A stretch of DNA of 64,000 nucleotides, from assembly GCF_963924675.1 (NCBI RefSeq), contig NC_089239.1:2717001-2781000 (forward strand), in the 5' to 3' direction. The stretch's first letter is position 1. Each line of letters begins with the position of its first letter. Source of the DNA: Phocoena phocoena. Its lineage: Eukaryota > Chordata > Mammalia > Artiodactyla > Phocoenidae. The notes beneath the pieces are model-generated. The model was not told the origin of the DNA. It saw only the letters and a program-made list of their open reading frames with translations, and did no database searches. Positions 12,150 through 24,619 of the stretch are shown piece by piece. Position numbers and translations under genes: made by a program.

Positions 12150-13020
12150 AATTTTTATTGTTCAATATAACATAAGAAAGAGTGTACAAAAGAAACAGGT
12201 AGATCTGACTTATCACAAAGTGAGTATCTTGTAAGCACCACTGGGTCCAGAAATAGAATGATTCAAGCATCTCAGTGTCCTCCTGCCACCTGCCAGTCTT
12301 CACCCCTCCCTTCTCCCCAAATGAACCACATGAGTGTAATTATTCCCTTATTTTTCTTTATAGTTTTACCACTTGTGTGGTAAAACTATAAAGAAAACAC
12401 TGTAAACACTTTGGCTTACTTTTGTTCGTTTTCAAACTTTACGTAAATGCAATTACATGGTGTGGGCACTTTAGGTCTGGCCTCTGCCACTCCCCGACGT
12501 TGTACAGAGTAGCCGTTTTTCATTGTTGTGTACCAGATGGAGAAAGCCTTTCTAAGTCCTTGCGTGAACAGACCATGATGTATTTATTCATTCTGCTCTT
12601 GAAGGACATTTGTGGCTGTTATGGATAATGCTCCTATGAACATGCTTCTGTATGCCTTTTATTACATAGGAACACACATTCTGTTGAGTAAATATTTAGG
12701 GGTGGGATTGCTAAGACAATGATATGTGAATCTTCAGCTTTATCAGATAATGTCAGTTTTCCTAATTTCCTGCAACAAGTTGACACTCTCACCAGTGGTG
12801 CAAGAGTTTCCGTTGTTCCACATCCTTAATAATACTGGGTATTGTTAGCCTTTCTTAATGTTAATAGTTGTATGGTTATAGAGTAGTATCTTGTGATTGT
12901 AATTTGTATTTTCCTTATTTCTAATGGATCTATTAGCCACTTACACATTGCCTTATATAATGGGTCTGTTTTAATCTCTTGCCCATTTTTTTCTATTGGA
13001 TTGTTTATCTTTTTCTTTAA
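12150..13020 (-). mobile_element. Old L1M fragment, minus strand
   Basis: Reverse L1-like sequence with tatggataatgctcctatga and gttgacactctcaccagtgg. Contains a perfect 21-bp palindrome at 12352-12397. Confidence 0.6.
12352..12397. repeat. Perfect 21-bp inverted repeat with 4-nt loop
   Basis: Arms 12352-12372 and 12377-12397 are exact reverse complements around ttgt. It can form a 21-bp hairpin or cruciform. Confidence 0.97.
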
Positions 13021-13958
13021 AAGAATAAAATATAAATGGAAAAAATTTGTAATGACTGCATAGATCGTGGTAATATCAGTTATTTCTGAATGATGGAATT
13101 ACGAGTGATTTATATTTTCTTCCTTGTGCTTTTCTGCACTTTTCTAATTTCTATAGTAATTCTATACTATTTTTAGAACTTTTAGTGTTTCACAATTCTA
13201 ATGAATAAAAACGATGGATTTTACAAAAGATACTATCTAGGGAATAAATTTTTAATGCTTGACTGTTAAATTTGTGGGATATTTGGATGATTGATGGTAG
13301 TGATTCTCAAACTACTCCAAGGTGTTCTACAGTGAAAATTGAATAATAATACCCTCTTCCAATTTGCAATGGTTTCATTTATTTTGTTTAATGCCTACAA
13401 CCAAATTTAATATATCAAGCTATCAAGCTATATACACATCAATGAATTATTAATATGCCAAATAGGATCCAGTAGAAACAAAAGTTATGAACAAAGTTTG
13501 AGCCAAAATTAGGAAATCACACTCCTCTATCAAGAAGAATATCTGCTTTCACTCCCATCAGAACTCCTATTAATATAGGAGCTTCTAAAATAAAAGTATT
13601 TGCATCCTGACAAATCACACATTAACAGACCTTAGATTTCTCATGCTCTGAAAAATTAATTATAAAATAGTAATTGAATAAAACTGTTCCCAATAGTGTG
13701 TAACATTAAAAAGAATGAAAACATAATGCTTGACCTCAAAGAGATTGCCATCTAATTGGAGAAACAAAGCAAGCCCTTATGAAAATAACAAAATGCATGA
13801 TGATGTATAAATGATGTAGGGAGTCCAAGGAAAACATTTAAAAGTAGGATGAAGCCTTAAGAGAATGCCTAATACAAGAGGAACACGACTGTGGGTAAGG
13901 AGTCTCTCCTCACTGGGACTCTGCCTGAGACCTGCAAAAGATGTTATCGCACAGCAAC
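13021..13958. other. AT-rich intergenic DNA
   Basis: No gene or repeat recognised. Positions 13694-13732 are the source-like copy of a 39-bp block that recurs inside the L1 at 15014-15052. Confidence 0.45.
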
Positions 13959-13969
13959 GTAAGATTTTT

Positions 13970-15760
13970 CTTTTAATAGATCTTTACTGGAGTATAATTG
14001 CTTCACAATACTGTGTTAATTTCTGTTGCACAACAAAGTGAATCAGCCATATGCATACACATGTCCCTATATCCTCTCCCTCTTGAGCCTCCCTCCCATC
14101 CTCCCTATCTCACACCTCTAGGTCATTGCAAAGGACCAAGCTGATCTCCCTGTGCTATGCTGCTGCTTCCCACCAGCCAACTATTTTACATTCCATAGTG
14201 TATATATGTCAATGCTACTCTCACTTCGCCCCAGCTTCCCCCTCCCACCCCATGTCCTCAGGTCCATTCTCTATGTCTACCTCTTTATTCCTGCCCTGCA
14301 GCTAGGTTCATCAGTACCATTTTCTTTTTTATTAGATTCCATATATATGCATTAGCATACAGTATTTGTTTTTCTCTTTCTGACTTACTTCACTCTGTAT
14401 GACTGACTCTAGGTCCATCCACCTCACCACAAATAATTCAATCTCGTTTCTTTTTATGGCTGAGTAATATTCCATTGTATATATGTGCCACATCTTCTTT
14501 ATCCATTCATCTGTCGATGGACACTTAGGTTGCTTCCATGACCTGACTACTGTAAACAGTGCTGCAATGAACATTGGGGTACATGCCTCTTTTTGAATTG
14601 TGGTTTTCTCAGGGTATATGTCCAGTAGTGGGATTGCTGGGTCATATGGTAGTTCTATTTTTAGTTTTTTGAGGAACCTCCATACTGTTTTCCATAGTGG
14701 TTTTATCAATTTACATTCCCACCAACAGTGCAGGAGGGTTCCCTTTTCACCACACCCCTTCCAGCATTTATTGTTTCTAGATTTTTTGATAATGGCCATT
14801 CTGACGGGTGTGAGGTGATACCTCATTGTAGTTTTGAGTTGCATTTCTCTAATAATTAGTGATGTTGAGTATCTTTTCACGTGCCTCTTGGTCATCTGTA
14901 TGTCTTCCTTGGTGAAATGTCTATTTGGGTCTTCCGCCCATTTTTTACCTGGATCGTTTGGGTTTTTTGATACTGAGCTGTTTGTATATTTTGGAGATTA
15001 ATCCTTTGTTGTTTAGTGTGTAACATTAAAAAGAATGAAAACATAATGCTTGTTTGTATACTTTGGAGATTAATCCTTTGTTGTTTCATTTGCAAATATT
15101 TTCTCCCATTCTGAGGGTTGTCTTTTTGTCTTGTTTATGGTTTCCATTGCTGTGCAAAGGCTTTTTGTTTCATTAAGTCCCATTTTTTAATTTCTATTTT
15201 TATTTCTGTTACTCTAGGAGGTGGGCCAAAAAAGATCTTGCTGTGGTTTAGGTCAAAGAGTGTTTTTCCTATGTTTTCCTCTAAGAGTTTTATAGTGTCT
15301 GGTCTTACATTTAAGCCTTTAACCCATTTGGAGTTTATTTTTGTGTATGGTGTTAAGGAGTGTTCTAATTTCATTCTTTTATATGTAACTGTTCAGTTTT
15401 CCCAGCACCACTTATTGAAGAGGCTGTCTTTTCTCCATTGTATGTTCTTGCCTCCTTTGTTGTAAATTAGGTGCCCATAGGTGCGTGGGTTTATCTCTGG
15501 GCATTCTACCCTGTACCATTGATCTATATTTTTGTTTTTGTGCCAGTACCATACTATCTTGAGTACTGTAGCTTTGTAGTATAGTTTGAAGTCAGGGAGC
15601 CTGATTCCTCCGGCTCCATTTTTCTTTCTCAAGATTGCTTTGGCTATTCAGGGTCTTTTGTGTTTCCATACGAATTGTAAAATTTTTTGTTCTAGTTCTG
15701 TGAAGAATGCCATTAGTAGTTTGATAGGGATTACATTGAATCTGTAGATTGCTTTGGGTA
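13970..15760 (-). mobile_element. Younger 5'-truncated L1, minus strand
   Basis: 3' UTR at the left, ORF2 C-terminal half to the right; the minus-strand frame 14332-14895 reads [12 protein letters not shown] and similar. The 11-bp TSD gtaagattttt lies at 13959-13969 and, beyond the SINE, at 15975-15985. A foreign 38-bp insert lies at 15015-15052. Confidence 0.88.
14981..15086. repeat. 34-bp direct duplication flanking a 38-bp templated insert inside L1
   Basis: L1 segment 14981-15014 is repeated at 15053-15086 with one mismatch. Between them, 15015-15052 is foreign to L1 and identical to single-copy DNA at 13695-13732. Confidence 0.95.
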
Positions 15761-15771
15761 GTAAGATTTTT

Positions 15772-15970
15772 TTTTTTTGCTGTACACGGGCCTCTCACTG
15801 TTGTGGCCTCTCCTGTTGCGGAGCACAGGCTCCGGACACACAGGCTCAGCGGCCATGGCTCACAAGCCTAGCCGCTCCGCGGCACGTGGGATCTTCCTGG
15901 ACCAGGGCACGAACCCGTGTCCCCTGCATCGGCAGGCGGACTCTCAACCACTGTGCCACAAGGGAAGCCC
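15772..15970 (-). mobile_element. CHR-2-like SINE, minus strand, at an L1 boundary
   Basis: Poly(T), body and reverse head. A perfect 15-bp TSD (ggtagtaagattttt) lies at 15757-15771 and 15971-15985. The TSD spans the junction between the L1 at 13970 and its own flank. Confidence 0.92.
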
Positions 15971-16342
15971 GGTAGTAAGATTTTTGATCTAAATTTATGC
16001 CACCTTCTTACTGTTATTACAGTGGCCAAGCAGATGGTTTTAAGATTGTCTCTAAGCTACAATTCCCCAGGATCCCAATCCTTTCTCTACTGCTTTGCTA
16101 TGCTCTACATATTATTCATACACACAAACGTGCTTTCTTTTGGCCAAGGTACCAAGCATCCTTTGCATAATCTGGAGTATATCTTGAAGAAGGCCTTAAA
16201 ATGTGTGTATAAATTAATTTAAGCTACCACTCTCAATAATTTTAAATTCCACATAGCAACTTGAAGTCAGTTTTTAAAATTGTTAAATTAGAGAATTGAC
16301 ATGAGAATTTAAAATGCACTGTACCAGAATGTAAGACTAAAT

Positions 16343-16985
16343 AAGCCTGGGATGGCAGGGAAGATGGCAGTGTAGGAAGTGCTAAGAATTTGTCTCTCCA
16401 CCTGGACAACATGGTATTGGCCAAATCTGTCTTCCATAATTATTTTAAAATTTCTGAGTCTATTCAAAGGCTTGCAGCTTCCAGGCAAGAACAAGGCTGG
16501 TAAGTTGCGCTTACTTTTGGTCAATTTCAGCCTAGTGCAGCTATGCATCCTCCCACGCCCCAACCCACAGCAGCCAGCTGTATGAGTGTTCTTAGAGGGG
16601 CTTGCAGGATCCAGAGTGGCAATAAGGACTTTGTCCTTCAAATATCAGGGATCTGGGCTCTGATCACCAACAGCTGCCTCTGGTAATGGAGGGGCAGACA
16701 CAGAGGGGGGCAGTCAGCAGCATTTCTCACCACCATTGTTTCATGCTCCTCCACCTCAAGCACCTTTCAGGGGACTTAAAGAGACAATGGATCTTTTATT
16801 CCCTTCATTTTTCCCTTTTGCCCCTTTTGGGAGCAAGATACTTAAAGATTAGTTATACATACAAGGAAATTTAGAAAGGTAACACTCATGTCCAAGATGC
16901 AGGCTTTTCTTAGACCTGAGAAGACCTTAAGTGTACACATTTCAGGCTGATCTCTGACACAGACACCTACACACACAAAAAGAAA
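16343..16985 (+). mobile_element. Possible L1M 5' UTR
   Basis: gaagatggcagtgtaggaag resembles the conserved start of mammalian L1 5' UTRs, and the next L1 piece on the same strand begins at 16986. Confidence 0.45.
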
Positions 16986-18620
16986 AGTTTTTAAAGAACA
17001 ATAAATCCTAAAATTTGCTTGGAACCACAAAAAGACTTTGAATAGCCAAAGCAATCTTGAGAAAGAGAAACAAAGTTGGAGACATCACACTTACTGATTT
17101 CAAACTATATTACGAAGTTATAATAATCAAAATACTATGATATTGACATAGAAACAGACACAGAGATCAATGGAACAGAATAGTGAGCTCAGAAATAAAC
17201 CCATGAGTATATGGTCAAATCAGTGAGGAAAGGACAGTTGCTCCAATAAATGGTGCTGGGGAAAGAGGACAACCACATGCAGAGGAATAAAACTGGACCA
17301 CCATTTTACACCAAACAGTTACACAAAACTGACGCAAAATGGATTTAAAACTTTACCATAAGATCTGAAACTATAAAACTCCTAGAAGTAAACATAGGCA
17401 GTAAGCTCCTTGACATTGGTCTTGGGGATGATTTTTTGGACTTGACACCAAAACAAAGGCAACAAAAGCAAAACTAAACAAGTGGGACTACATCAAACTA
17501 AAAAGTTTCCGCACGGCAAAGGAAATCATCAACAAAATGAAAAGGCAACATACTGAATAGGAGAAAATATTTGCAAACATACCTGATAAGGAGTTAATAT
17601 CCAAAATATATAAGAAACTCAAACAACTCAATCTGATTAAAAATGGGCACAGGAAGTGTATAGATATTTCTCCAAAGAAGACATACAGGTGGCCAATAGG
17701 TACATGAAAAGATGCTCAACATCACTAATCATCAGGGAAATACAAATCAAAACCACAATAAGATATCACCTCACACCTGTTAGAATGGCTATTATCAAAA
17801 AGACAAGGGATAACAAGTGCTGATGAGGGTGTGGAGAAAAGGGACCCGTTGTGCACTGTTGGTGGGAACGGAAATTGGTGCAGCCACTATGGAAAACAGT
17901 AGTTTTTTTCCTCAAAAAATTAAAACTAGAACTACCATGTGCTCAGATATCCCACTTCTGGGTATATATACTAAGGAAACAAAATCACTAACTTGAAAAG
18001 ATATCTGCAACTCCATGTTCATTGCAGCATAATTCACAATAGCCAAGACATGGAAACAATCTAAGTGTCTACCATTGTTGGAAATGGATAAGGAAAATGT
18101 AATATATATAGAATGGAATATTATTTAGCCAAAAAAAGAAGGAATCCTGCCATTTATGGCAACATGCATGGATTTGGAGGGCATCATGCTAAGTGGAATA
18201 AGTCAGACAGAGAAAGACAAATACTGTATGATCTCATGTGTGGAGTCTAAAACAAAAATAAGGAAAACCTGAACTCATAGATAGAGAACAAATTGATGGT
18301 TGTCAGAGGTGTGTGTGGAGGCAGGCAAAATGGATAAGTGGGTCAAAAGGTACAAACTTCCAGTTATAAAATAAGTAAGTCCTAGGGATGTAACTTACAG
18401 CATGGTGACTACAGTTAATGATACTGTGTCATATATTTGAAAGCTGCTGAGAGTAAGCCTTAGAAATTTTCATCACAAGAAAAAAACTGTAGGTATGTGT
18501 AGTGATGGATGCTAACCAGACTTATTGGGGTGATCATTTCACAATACATACATGTATCAAATCATTACATTGTACACTGAAACTAATACAGTTGACCCTT
18601 AAACAGTACAGGTTTGAACT
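16986..18620 (+). mobile_element. L1M ORF2 3' half and 3' UTR
   Basis: Sense ORF2 sequence (tggaacagaatagtgagctc, agatgctcaacatcactaat, ggtgggaacggaaattggtg) down to a 3' end near 18600. Many disruptions. Confidence 0.85.
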
Positions 18621-18803
18621 GCATGGGCCCACTCATACGGGGATTTTTTTCAATAGTAAACATTACAGTACTATGCAATTCTCGGATGGCTGAATCCAAG
18701 GATGATATGGAGGAACCACGAGTACGGAGGCGTGACTGTAAGTTATAGGCTGATTTCTGACTGTGCGGAGCGTGGGCATTCCTAACACTACCTTGAGCTG
18801 TAA
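18591..18803 (+). mobile_element. Tigger-like (TcMar) DNA transposon, non-autonomous
   Basis: Starts cagttgacccttaaacagta and continues ggtttgaactgcatgggccc and ggatttttttcaatagtaaa, matching the Tigger-related MITE pattern. A minus-strand relative is at 57366-57708. Confidence 0.7.
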
Positions 18804-19935
18804 AATGATATCAATTATATCTCAATCTTTTAGAAAGTCAAACAGCAAACCTTGGGGAAGGGGGAAAATCTGATTTCCAAAGTTACCACATTATAAGATT
18901 TACTTGTCCAGTTTTCAATTAAAAAAATCACAAGGCATACAGAGAAACAGGGAAGTATGGCTCATCCAAAGGAAAAAATAAATAAAAACTATCCCTGGAG
19001 AAGACATGATATAAGAAGAGGGATTTTTTTCAAAGTGAAAAATAATTATTTTAATGATAAAATGGTCATAGTAATTTTCTAAAGTAACTCCTGGTTCTGG
19101 CCTTGATGGATTAGTTCAAATTGCATTTATATTCCCACTATAAACAACTAAAAAACTAGAAAGCAACTGTCTTCAAGCACTGGCAGTATACAGCACAGGG
19201 CTGTGATCTTGGAAGAAAGGAAGCACACCATAGGTGAGCTCCAAAGCCACCCAGACTTCTTCTCTGGAGGCATTTTCCAAAAATAGTGCAGGAAAATGGA
19301 GGCCGAGAAGAGAACTGTCTCACTGGGCAAAAAGCAAACAAACAAAACAAAAAAAAACAGAGATTGGAATTCAGAGCAGCTAAGGCAGGTGAAATTTGGG
19401 GAGCAGGTTATCAGAAAGGAAGGAGCTACAGAGAAAGAATCCTAAAGTCTACCTAAGGGTTTCCCTGGCATCCTTTTACAAATCTAAAGCTGTCTGTGAA
19501 GATGAGGCTCTGAAAAGCCTAGCAGAGAAAAACTGCTGAGAGACCAAAAGCTAAGAGGAATTAGGGATTTCACAGTGCTGGGGAGACACTGACCCATCCA
19601 GAAAGGAGAGACACTGGTCAATGTCCTTGCCATTCAGCTGAGACACCAGAACGCCCATCTTGCAAAGTAAAGATCACACCCTAGAACTGAGGGCAAAATA
19701 CGCCAACCTTTAAAAAGCCTAGAGCTAAGCCTTAATAAAAATCAAAGTGGTCCACATTAATTTAGGTATCTGCCAAAATAAAATTCAAAATTCTTTTGAA
19801 GAAAATAAAACAATCCAGAGCCTCTAATACAAATCATCAAGGGTCTAGTATGCAGTCAAAAATTACTAGAAATGCAAAGAAAAAAATGTAATCTAGAGTA
19901 AAAAGTAGAATCTGTCAATAGAAACAGACACACTA
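18804..19935 (+). mobile_element. Probable degraded L1M ORF1-region fragments
   Basis: Two stretches (about 18895-18990 and 19850-19935) resemble the same old L1 ORF1 area (cagttttcaattaaaaaaat; caatagaaacagacacacta). The DNA between is unassigned. Confidence 0.4.
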
Positions 19936-21060
19936 AGAGGGTGTGGAGAAAAGGGAACCCTTCTACATTGTTGGTGGGAATGTAAATTTGTACAAGCACT
20001 ATGGAGAACAGTATGGAGACTCCTTAAAAAACTAAAAATAGAGCTAACATATGATCCAACAAGCCCACTCCTGGGCATATATCCGGAGAAAACCATAATT
20101 CATAAGTATACATGCACACCAATGTTCACTGCAGCACTGTTTACAATAGTCAGGACATGGAAGCAACCTAAATGTCCATTAACAGAGGAATGGATAAAGA
20201 AGACATGGTACATATATATAATGGAATATTACTCAGCCATAAAAAAGAATGAAACTGTGCCATTTGCAGCAACATGGATGGACCTGGAAACTGTCATACT
20301 GAGTGAAGTAAGTCAGACAGAGAAGGACAAATATTGTATGATATAACTTATATGTAAAATCTAAAAAAATGGTACAAATGAACTTATTTACAAAACAGAA
20401 ATAGAGTTACAGTTGTAGAAAACAATCTTATGGTTATCAGGAGGGAAAGTCAGGGAGGGATAAATTGGGAGATTGGGATTGACATATACACATTATTATA
20501 TATAAAATAGATAACTAATAAAGACATACTGTATAGCACAGGGAACTCTACTAAATACTCTGTAATGACCTGTATGGGAAAAGAATCTAAAAAAAAGTAG
20601 ATATGCGTATATGTATAATTGATTCACTGTGCTGTACAGCAGGAAGGAATATAACAGGGCTTCCCTGGTGGCGCAGTGGTTGAGAATCCGCCTGCCAACG
20701 AAGGGGATTCGGGTTCGAGCCCTGGTCTGGGAAGATCCCACATGCTGTGGAGCAACTAATCCCGTGTGCCACAACAACTGAGCCTGTGCTCTAGAGCCCG
20801 TGAGCCACAAGTCCTTGAGCCCGCGTGCCACAACTACTGAAGCCCATGTGCCTAGAGGCCGTGCTCCACAATAGAAGCCACTGCAATGAGAAGCCCGTGC
20901 ACCACAACGAAGAGTAGACCCCGCTCACCACAACTACAGAAAGCCCGTGCAAAGCAACGAAGACCCGATGCAGCCAAAAGTAAAATAAATTAAATAAATT
21001 CATAAAAAAAAAGAAAGGAACACAATCTTGTAAATCAACTATACTCCAGTAAAAAATAAT
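19936..21060 (+). mobile_element. Younger L1 3' end, split by a SINE
   Basis: Sense ORF2 C-terminus (the frame from 20122 reads [20 protein letters not shown]) and 3' UTR. The SINE at 20656 separates the last ~45 bp, which contain tgtaaatcaactatactcca. Confidence 0.87.
20656..21010 (+). mobile_element. CHR-1-like long SINE within an L1 3' end
   Basis: Head gggcttccctggtggcgcag, several acaactactgaagcc-type repeats, and an A/T-rich tail after cgaagacccgatgcagcc. It splits the 3' UTR of the L1 at 19936-21060. Confidence 0.9.
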
Positions 21061-21825
21061 AATTTTAGAAAAAGAAAAGAAATAGACATAAAACACTATG
21101 CCTCAAACACACAAATAATAACATGAAAAAGAATCTAGAAAAAAGGATGGATATAATGGGGAAAGAGATAAGAAATCTTAGGAGAGTTATAAAAATTTAC
21201 ATTATAGTTTCCAAGTGGAAACTCTAACACTGAAAAAAAGCATAAGAACTGGAATCAAATATTCACTGGATGGGATTAACTGGAGATTAAACACAACAGA
21301 AGAAAGGATTAGTAAACTTGAAGATACCGCAAAATATACCGCAAAATATTAGGAGAGAAACAAAAACAAAGCCTCAATGACCTGTGGGTCCAACACATGT
21401 GTGGTTAGGATCCCAGAAGGAGGGAAGCAGAAAATGAAGTAGGAATAATCTTTGAAGAAATTTTAATCAAAATCCCAAATCTGATCAAAACAGAAACCCA
21501 CAGACAGAAAAATCAGTGAACCCTAACCAAAAAAGAAAATACACCTAAAAAGAAAATCATACCTACACAGAGCATAGCCAAAGGTAAAGATAAAATCTCA
21601 AAGGCAAGCAGATGCAGGGTCTTGAAGAGGTACGGGTTCATAATAGCATTGCATCCATCAAAGGGTGAATTAATAAACAAAACTGGCATATATACACAAT
21701 GCAATATTATTCAGCCTTAAAAAGCAAGGGAAATTATGATACAACATGGATAAAGCTTGAGGACATTAATCTAAGTGAAATAAGCCAATCACAAAAAGAT
21801 CAATCCGGTATGATTCTACTTATGG

Positions 21826-21852
21826 GAGGTACCTAGATGCTCTAGGTACCTC
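21826..21852. repeat. Perfect 12-bp inverted repeat with 3-nt loop
   Basis: gaggtacctaga (21826-21837) and tctaggtacctc (21841-21852) are exact reverse complements around tgc, inside an old L1 3' end. Confidence 0.96.
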
Positions 21853-22183
21853 ATAAAACTCATAAAAACAGAAAGCAGAAGTTGGCTGCAGGCATGGGAT
21901 ACAGGGAATTGTTTAATGGACACAGAATTTCAGTTTTGCAAGATGAGAAAGTTTTGGAGATTGGCTATATCATGTGCATATGCTTAACACTAACGAACTC
22001 CACACTTAAAGACTGTTAAAATGGCAAATCCTACATTATGCATATTTTACCACAATTTTAAAATTTTTGAAATTTTTTTAAAAGAAGCAAACATAAGATA
22101 AAAGATACAGTATGTGCAAACAGCAATAATAAAAATAAGGCTAAGTTCTCATTAGAACTAATGGAGGCCAGAAGACAAGAGTA

Positions 22184-22384
22184 TCTTTTTTTTTAGTTTA
22201 TTTTTTAAATTTAATTTATTTTATTGAAGTAGAGTTGATTTACAATGTTGTGTTAATTTCTGCTGTACAGCAAAGTGATTCAGTTATATATATATATATA
22301 TATACATCCTTTTTCATATTCTTTTCCATTATGGTCCATCACAGAACACTGACTATAGTTCCCTGTACTATACAGTAGGACCTA
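22184..22384 (-). mobile_element. L1 3'-end insertion, minus strand
   Basis: Poly(T), then ttacaatgttgtgttaattt and ctgtacagcaaagtgattca, the usual reversed L1 3' UTR, with a (TA)n run. A short gtatctt repeat flanks it. Confidence 0.75.
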
Positions 22385-22700
22385 CGGGTATCTTTAAAGT
22401 GTCAAAACCAAATAAGAACTATCAACTGTCAACCTAAAATTCTACATTGAGTGAAAACATCTTGCCAAAATGAAGGCAAAATAGAGATATGTTCAGATCA
22501 ATGGACATTTAAATAACTGGTTGCCTGCAAACTCACTCTGTAAGAAATGCTACAGAAAATTCTTCAGGCTGAAGGAAAATGGTACCATATAGAAATCAGA
22601 CTCACAAGAAGGAACAAAGAGCACTGGAAATGCTAAGGATATTGGTAAAAATAAAAGGGTAATTTTTTGGTTTCTTGAATTCTTAAGAAGTTAAACATTT

Positions 22701-24166
22701 ATAGAAAAAATAATAACAATGTATTGTGGCAGAGGTAATATATGTGACGATAACAGCACAAAGGGCAGGAGAAAGAGTAAATGGAGTTTTGCTGTTTTGT
22801 CTTCACATTCTTCGAGAAGCGGTGTAATAAACAAAGAAAACACGCAAGGGACCACAGCCAGGTCCTCACAGTGACAGTGAGGGCCCCGGTGCTGCTTGTT
22901 TCCCGTTCTGCGCCCTGCCTGCTCTCTCTGCTCCAGAAGGTGGCCCCTGGGGGCTGCATTAACCCGGGGTTAGCATCACCCAACGGAAGGGAAGTACCGC
23001 AGGTGCTCAGAGGGCAGGAGAGGGCAGCGGGGCACTTCTTGTCCACTCTCTCTTCCTGTATCGGTGCAAGAGCTTGGCTGAGGCTGGCATTCTACAACAG
23101 CAGCCCCTGCCAGGACGCCCCTCAGCTCTCAGCCTCCAGGGCGAGAGGTAATCCTGTTGTCGCTGGTTCCCAGTCCCTCCACATCCCCTGTGGGTCTCTT
23201 AACTCTGTCCACACTGCTGTAAATTCGTTAAATCCTTCAGAAATCCACTTGAGTGTATCTTGTTTTTTCCTCTTGGGACCCTGACTGAGAGAGCAAATGG
23301 TATGAAGAGTAACCTTGAACAACAGGCTCTCAAGATGTAATTCTGGGGTTCCCATACATGGCTCAGAGCCACTGGAAACCCATAGCACACCCTGGAATCA
23401 GGATTACTCAAAATAAGGTCTGCCATGGCATGGACTGGAGTAGAGAGGGGAAAAGACTTGGAAAATCATTTGGTTACTGCGGCAATAAGATGTAGATTGG
23501 AAAAAGGTAAGCTGGGTGTCTTGAACTTTCAACTCAGGGCGTTGGTTGAAATCAGAAAACGTCTCTGATGGCCTCCAAGGAATCTGTTATCTCTTTGCTT
23601 CCAGGCTGTAACAGCTGCAGATGGGGTGCCTGTTCTGCATTATATCCAGGCATATAACGAGAGGAAAATTCCAGAATGGCAGCGTATTTGCATGGCCTTA
23701 AAGTGTCTCCCTCAGTTTGCTTACTGTTGCAAAGAGAAGAAAATACTTACAGTTCAGACAACACTTTGAATGATCAAAATGAGCGTCACCGGTGAGGGGC
23801 AGGTGGGCATTGTATGCCTCCAGGTGTGATGCCCAGAGAAGGGTAGATCACATGTGTAGTGTTCCACCTGGCAATGCACAGCTGAATCTAATCAGGAGGA
23901 GGGACAGATGAGCTCAGAATGAGGAACTTTCTATGTAAAAGAAAATGGAGAGGAGCTATATTCTTCAAAAATGTCAATGTCATAAAAGGCAAAGAGAGGC
24001 TGTGGAAATATTCTAGATTCAAGGAACACGAAGTGGAAAGTGAATGCAATACCTCATCCAAGACTGGCTCCTTTACTAGAAGGGGGATTCTGTGAAAGAC
24101 ATTATTGGGTCAATTTAAAAACTGGAATGTAGATGGTAGAGTGGATGAAACTATTTTATCAAGGTT
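22701..24166. other. Intergenic DNA, possible LTR remnant at about 22840-23300
   Basis: The stretch ending cttgggaccctgactgagag resembles the end of some ERVL LTRs, but I cannot name it. The open frames at 22781-23284 and on the opposite strand show no recognisable protein. 23300-24166 shows nothing further. Confidence 0.35.
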
Positions 24167-24182
24167 AAAGGTACTGAAGTTG

Positions 24183-24381
24183 GACTTCCCTGGTGCCGCG
24201 GTGGTTGAGAGTCCGCCTGCCGATGCAGGCGACACGGGTTTGTGCCCCCGTCTGGGAAGATCCCACATACCACGGGGCGGCTGGGCCCGTGAGCCATGGC
24301 CGCTGAGCCTGCGCATCCGGAGCATGTGCTCCGCAACGGGAGAGGCCACAGCGGTGAGGGGCCCGCGTACCGCAAAAAAAA
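24183..24381 (+). mobile_element. CHR-2-like SINE
   Basis: Full-length element flanked by a 16-bp TSD (aaaggtactgaagttg at 24167-24182; one mismatch at 24382-24397). Confidence 0.92.
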
Positions 24382-24537
24382 AAAGGTATTGAAGTTGACC
24401 ACTGTCCTTGGCTATGTAAGAGAATATCCTTATGCTTAGAAAACACACGCGGAAATATTTAGGAATAAAGGGCCATGACAAATACAATTTACTCTCAAAT
24501 TGTTCAGTAATATATATATTATGAATGTATTTATTGA

Positions 24538-24559
24538 GAGAGAGAGAATCCTCTCTCTC
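24538..24559. repeat. GA/CT hairpin
   Basis: gagagagag and ctctctctc form 9-bp arms around a 4-nt loop. May derive from a simple repeat. Confidence 0.85.
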
Positions 24560-24619
24560 ATGCAAATGATAGAGCAAATGAAATAAAATGTTAACAATAA
24601 GTAAACCTGAGTAAAGAGT

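Larger units (their letters stand above)
21061..22700 (+). mobile_element. Old L1M pieces (ORF1 side, 3' end and inter-ORF)
   Basis: Sense segments: ORF1 and adjacent at 21061-21640, an ORF2/3' end at 21641-22080, another inter-ORF part at 22085-22700. A minus L1 3' end interrupts the last at 22184-22384. Tandem 12-bp copies of ataccgcaaaat lie near 21324. Confidence 0.6.

Noticed and set aside
22781..23284. 167-codon plus-strand frame, possibly a gene
   Set aside because: No recognisable protein, splice context or start signal; probably an LTR remnant.
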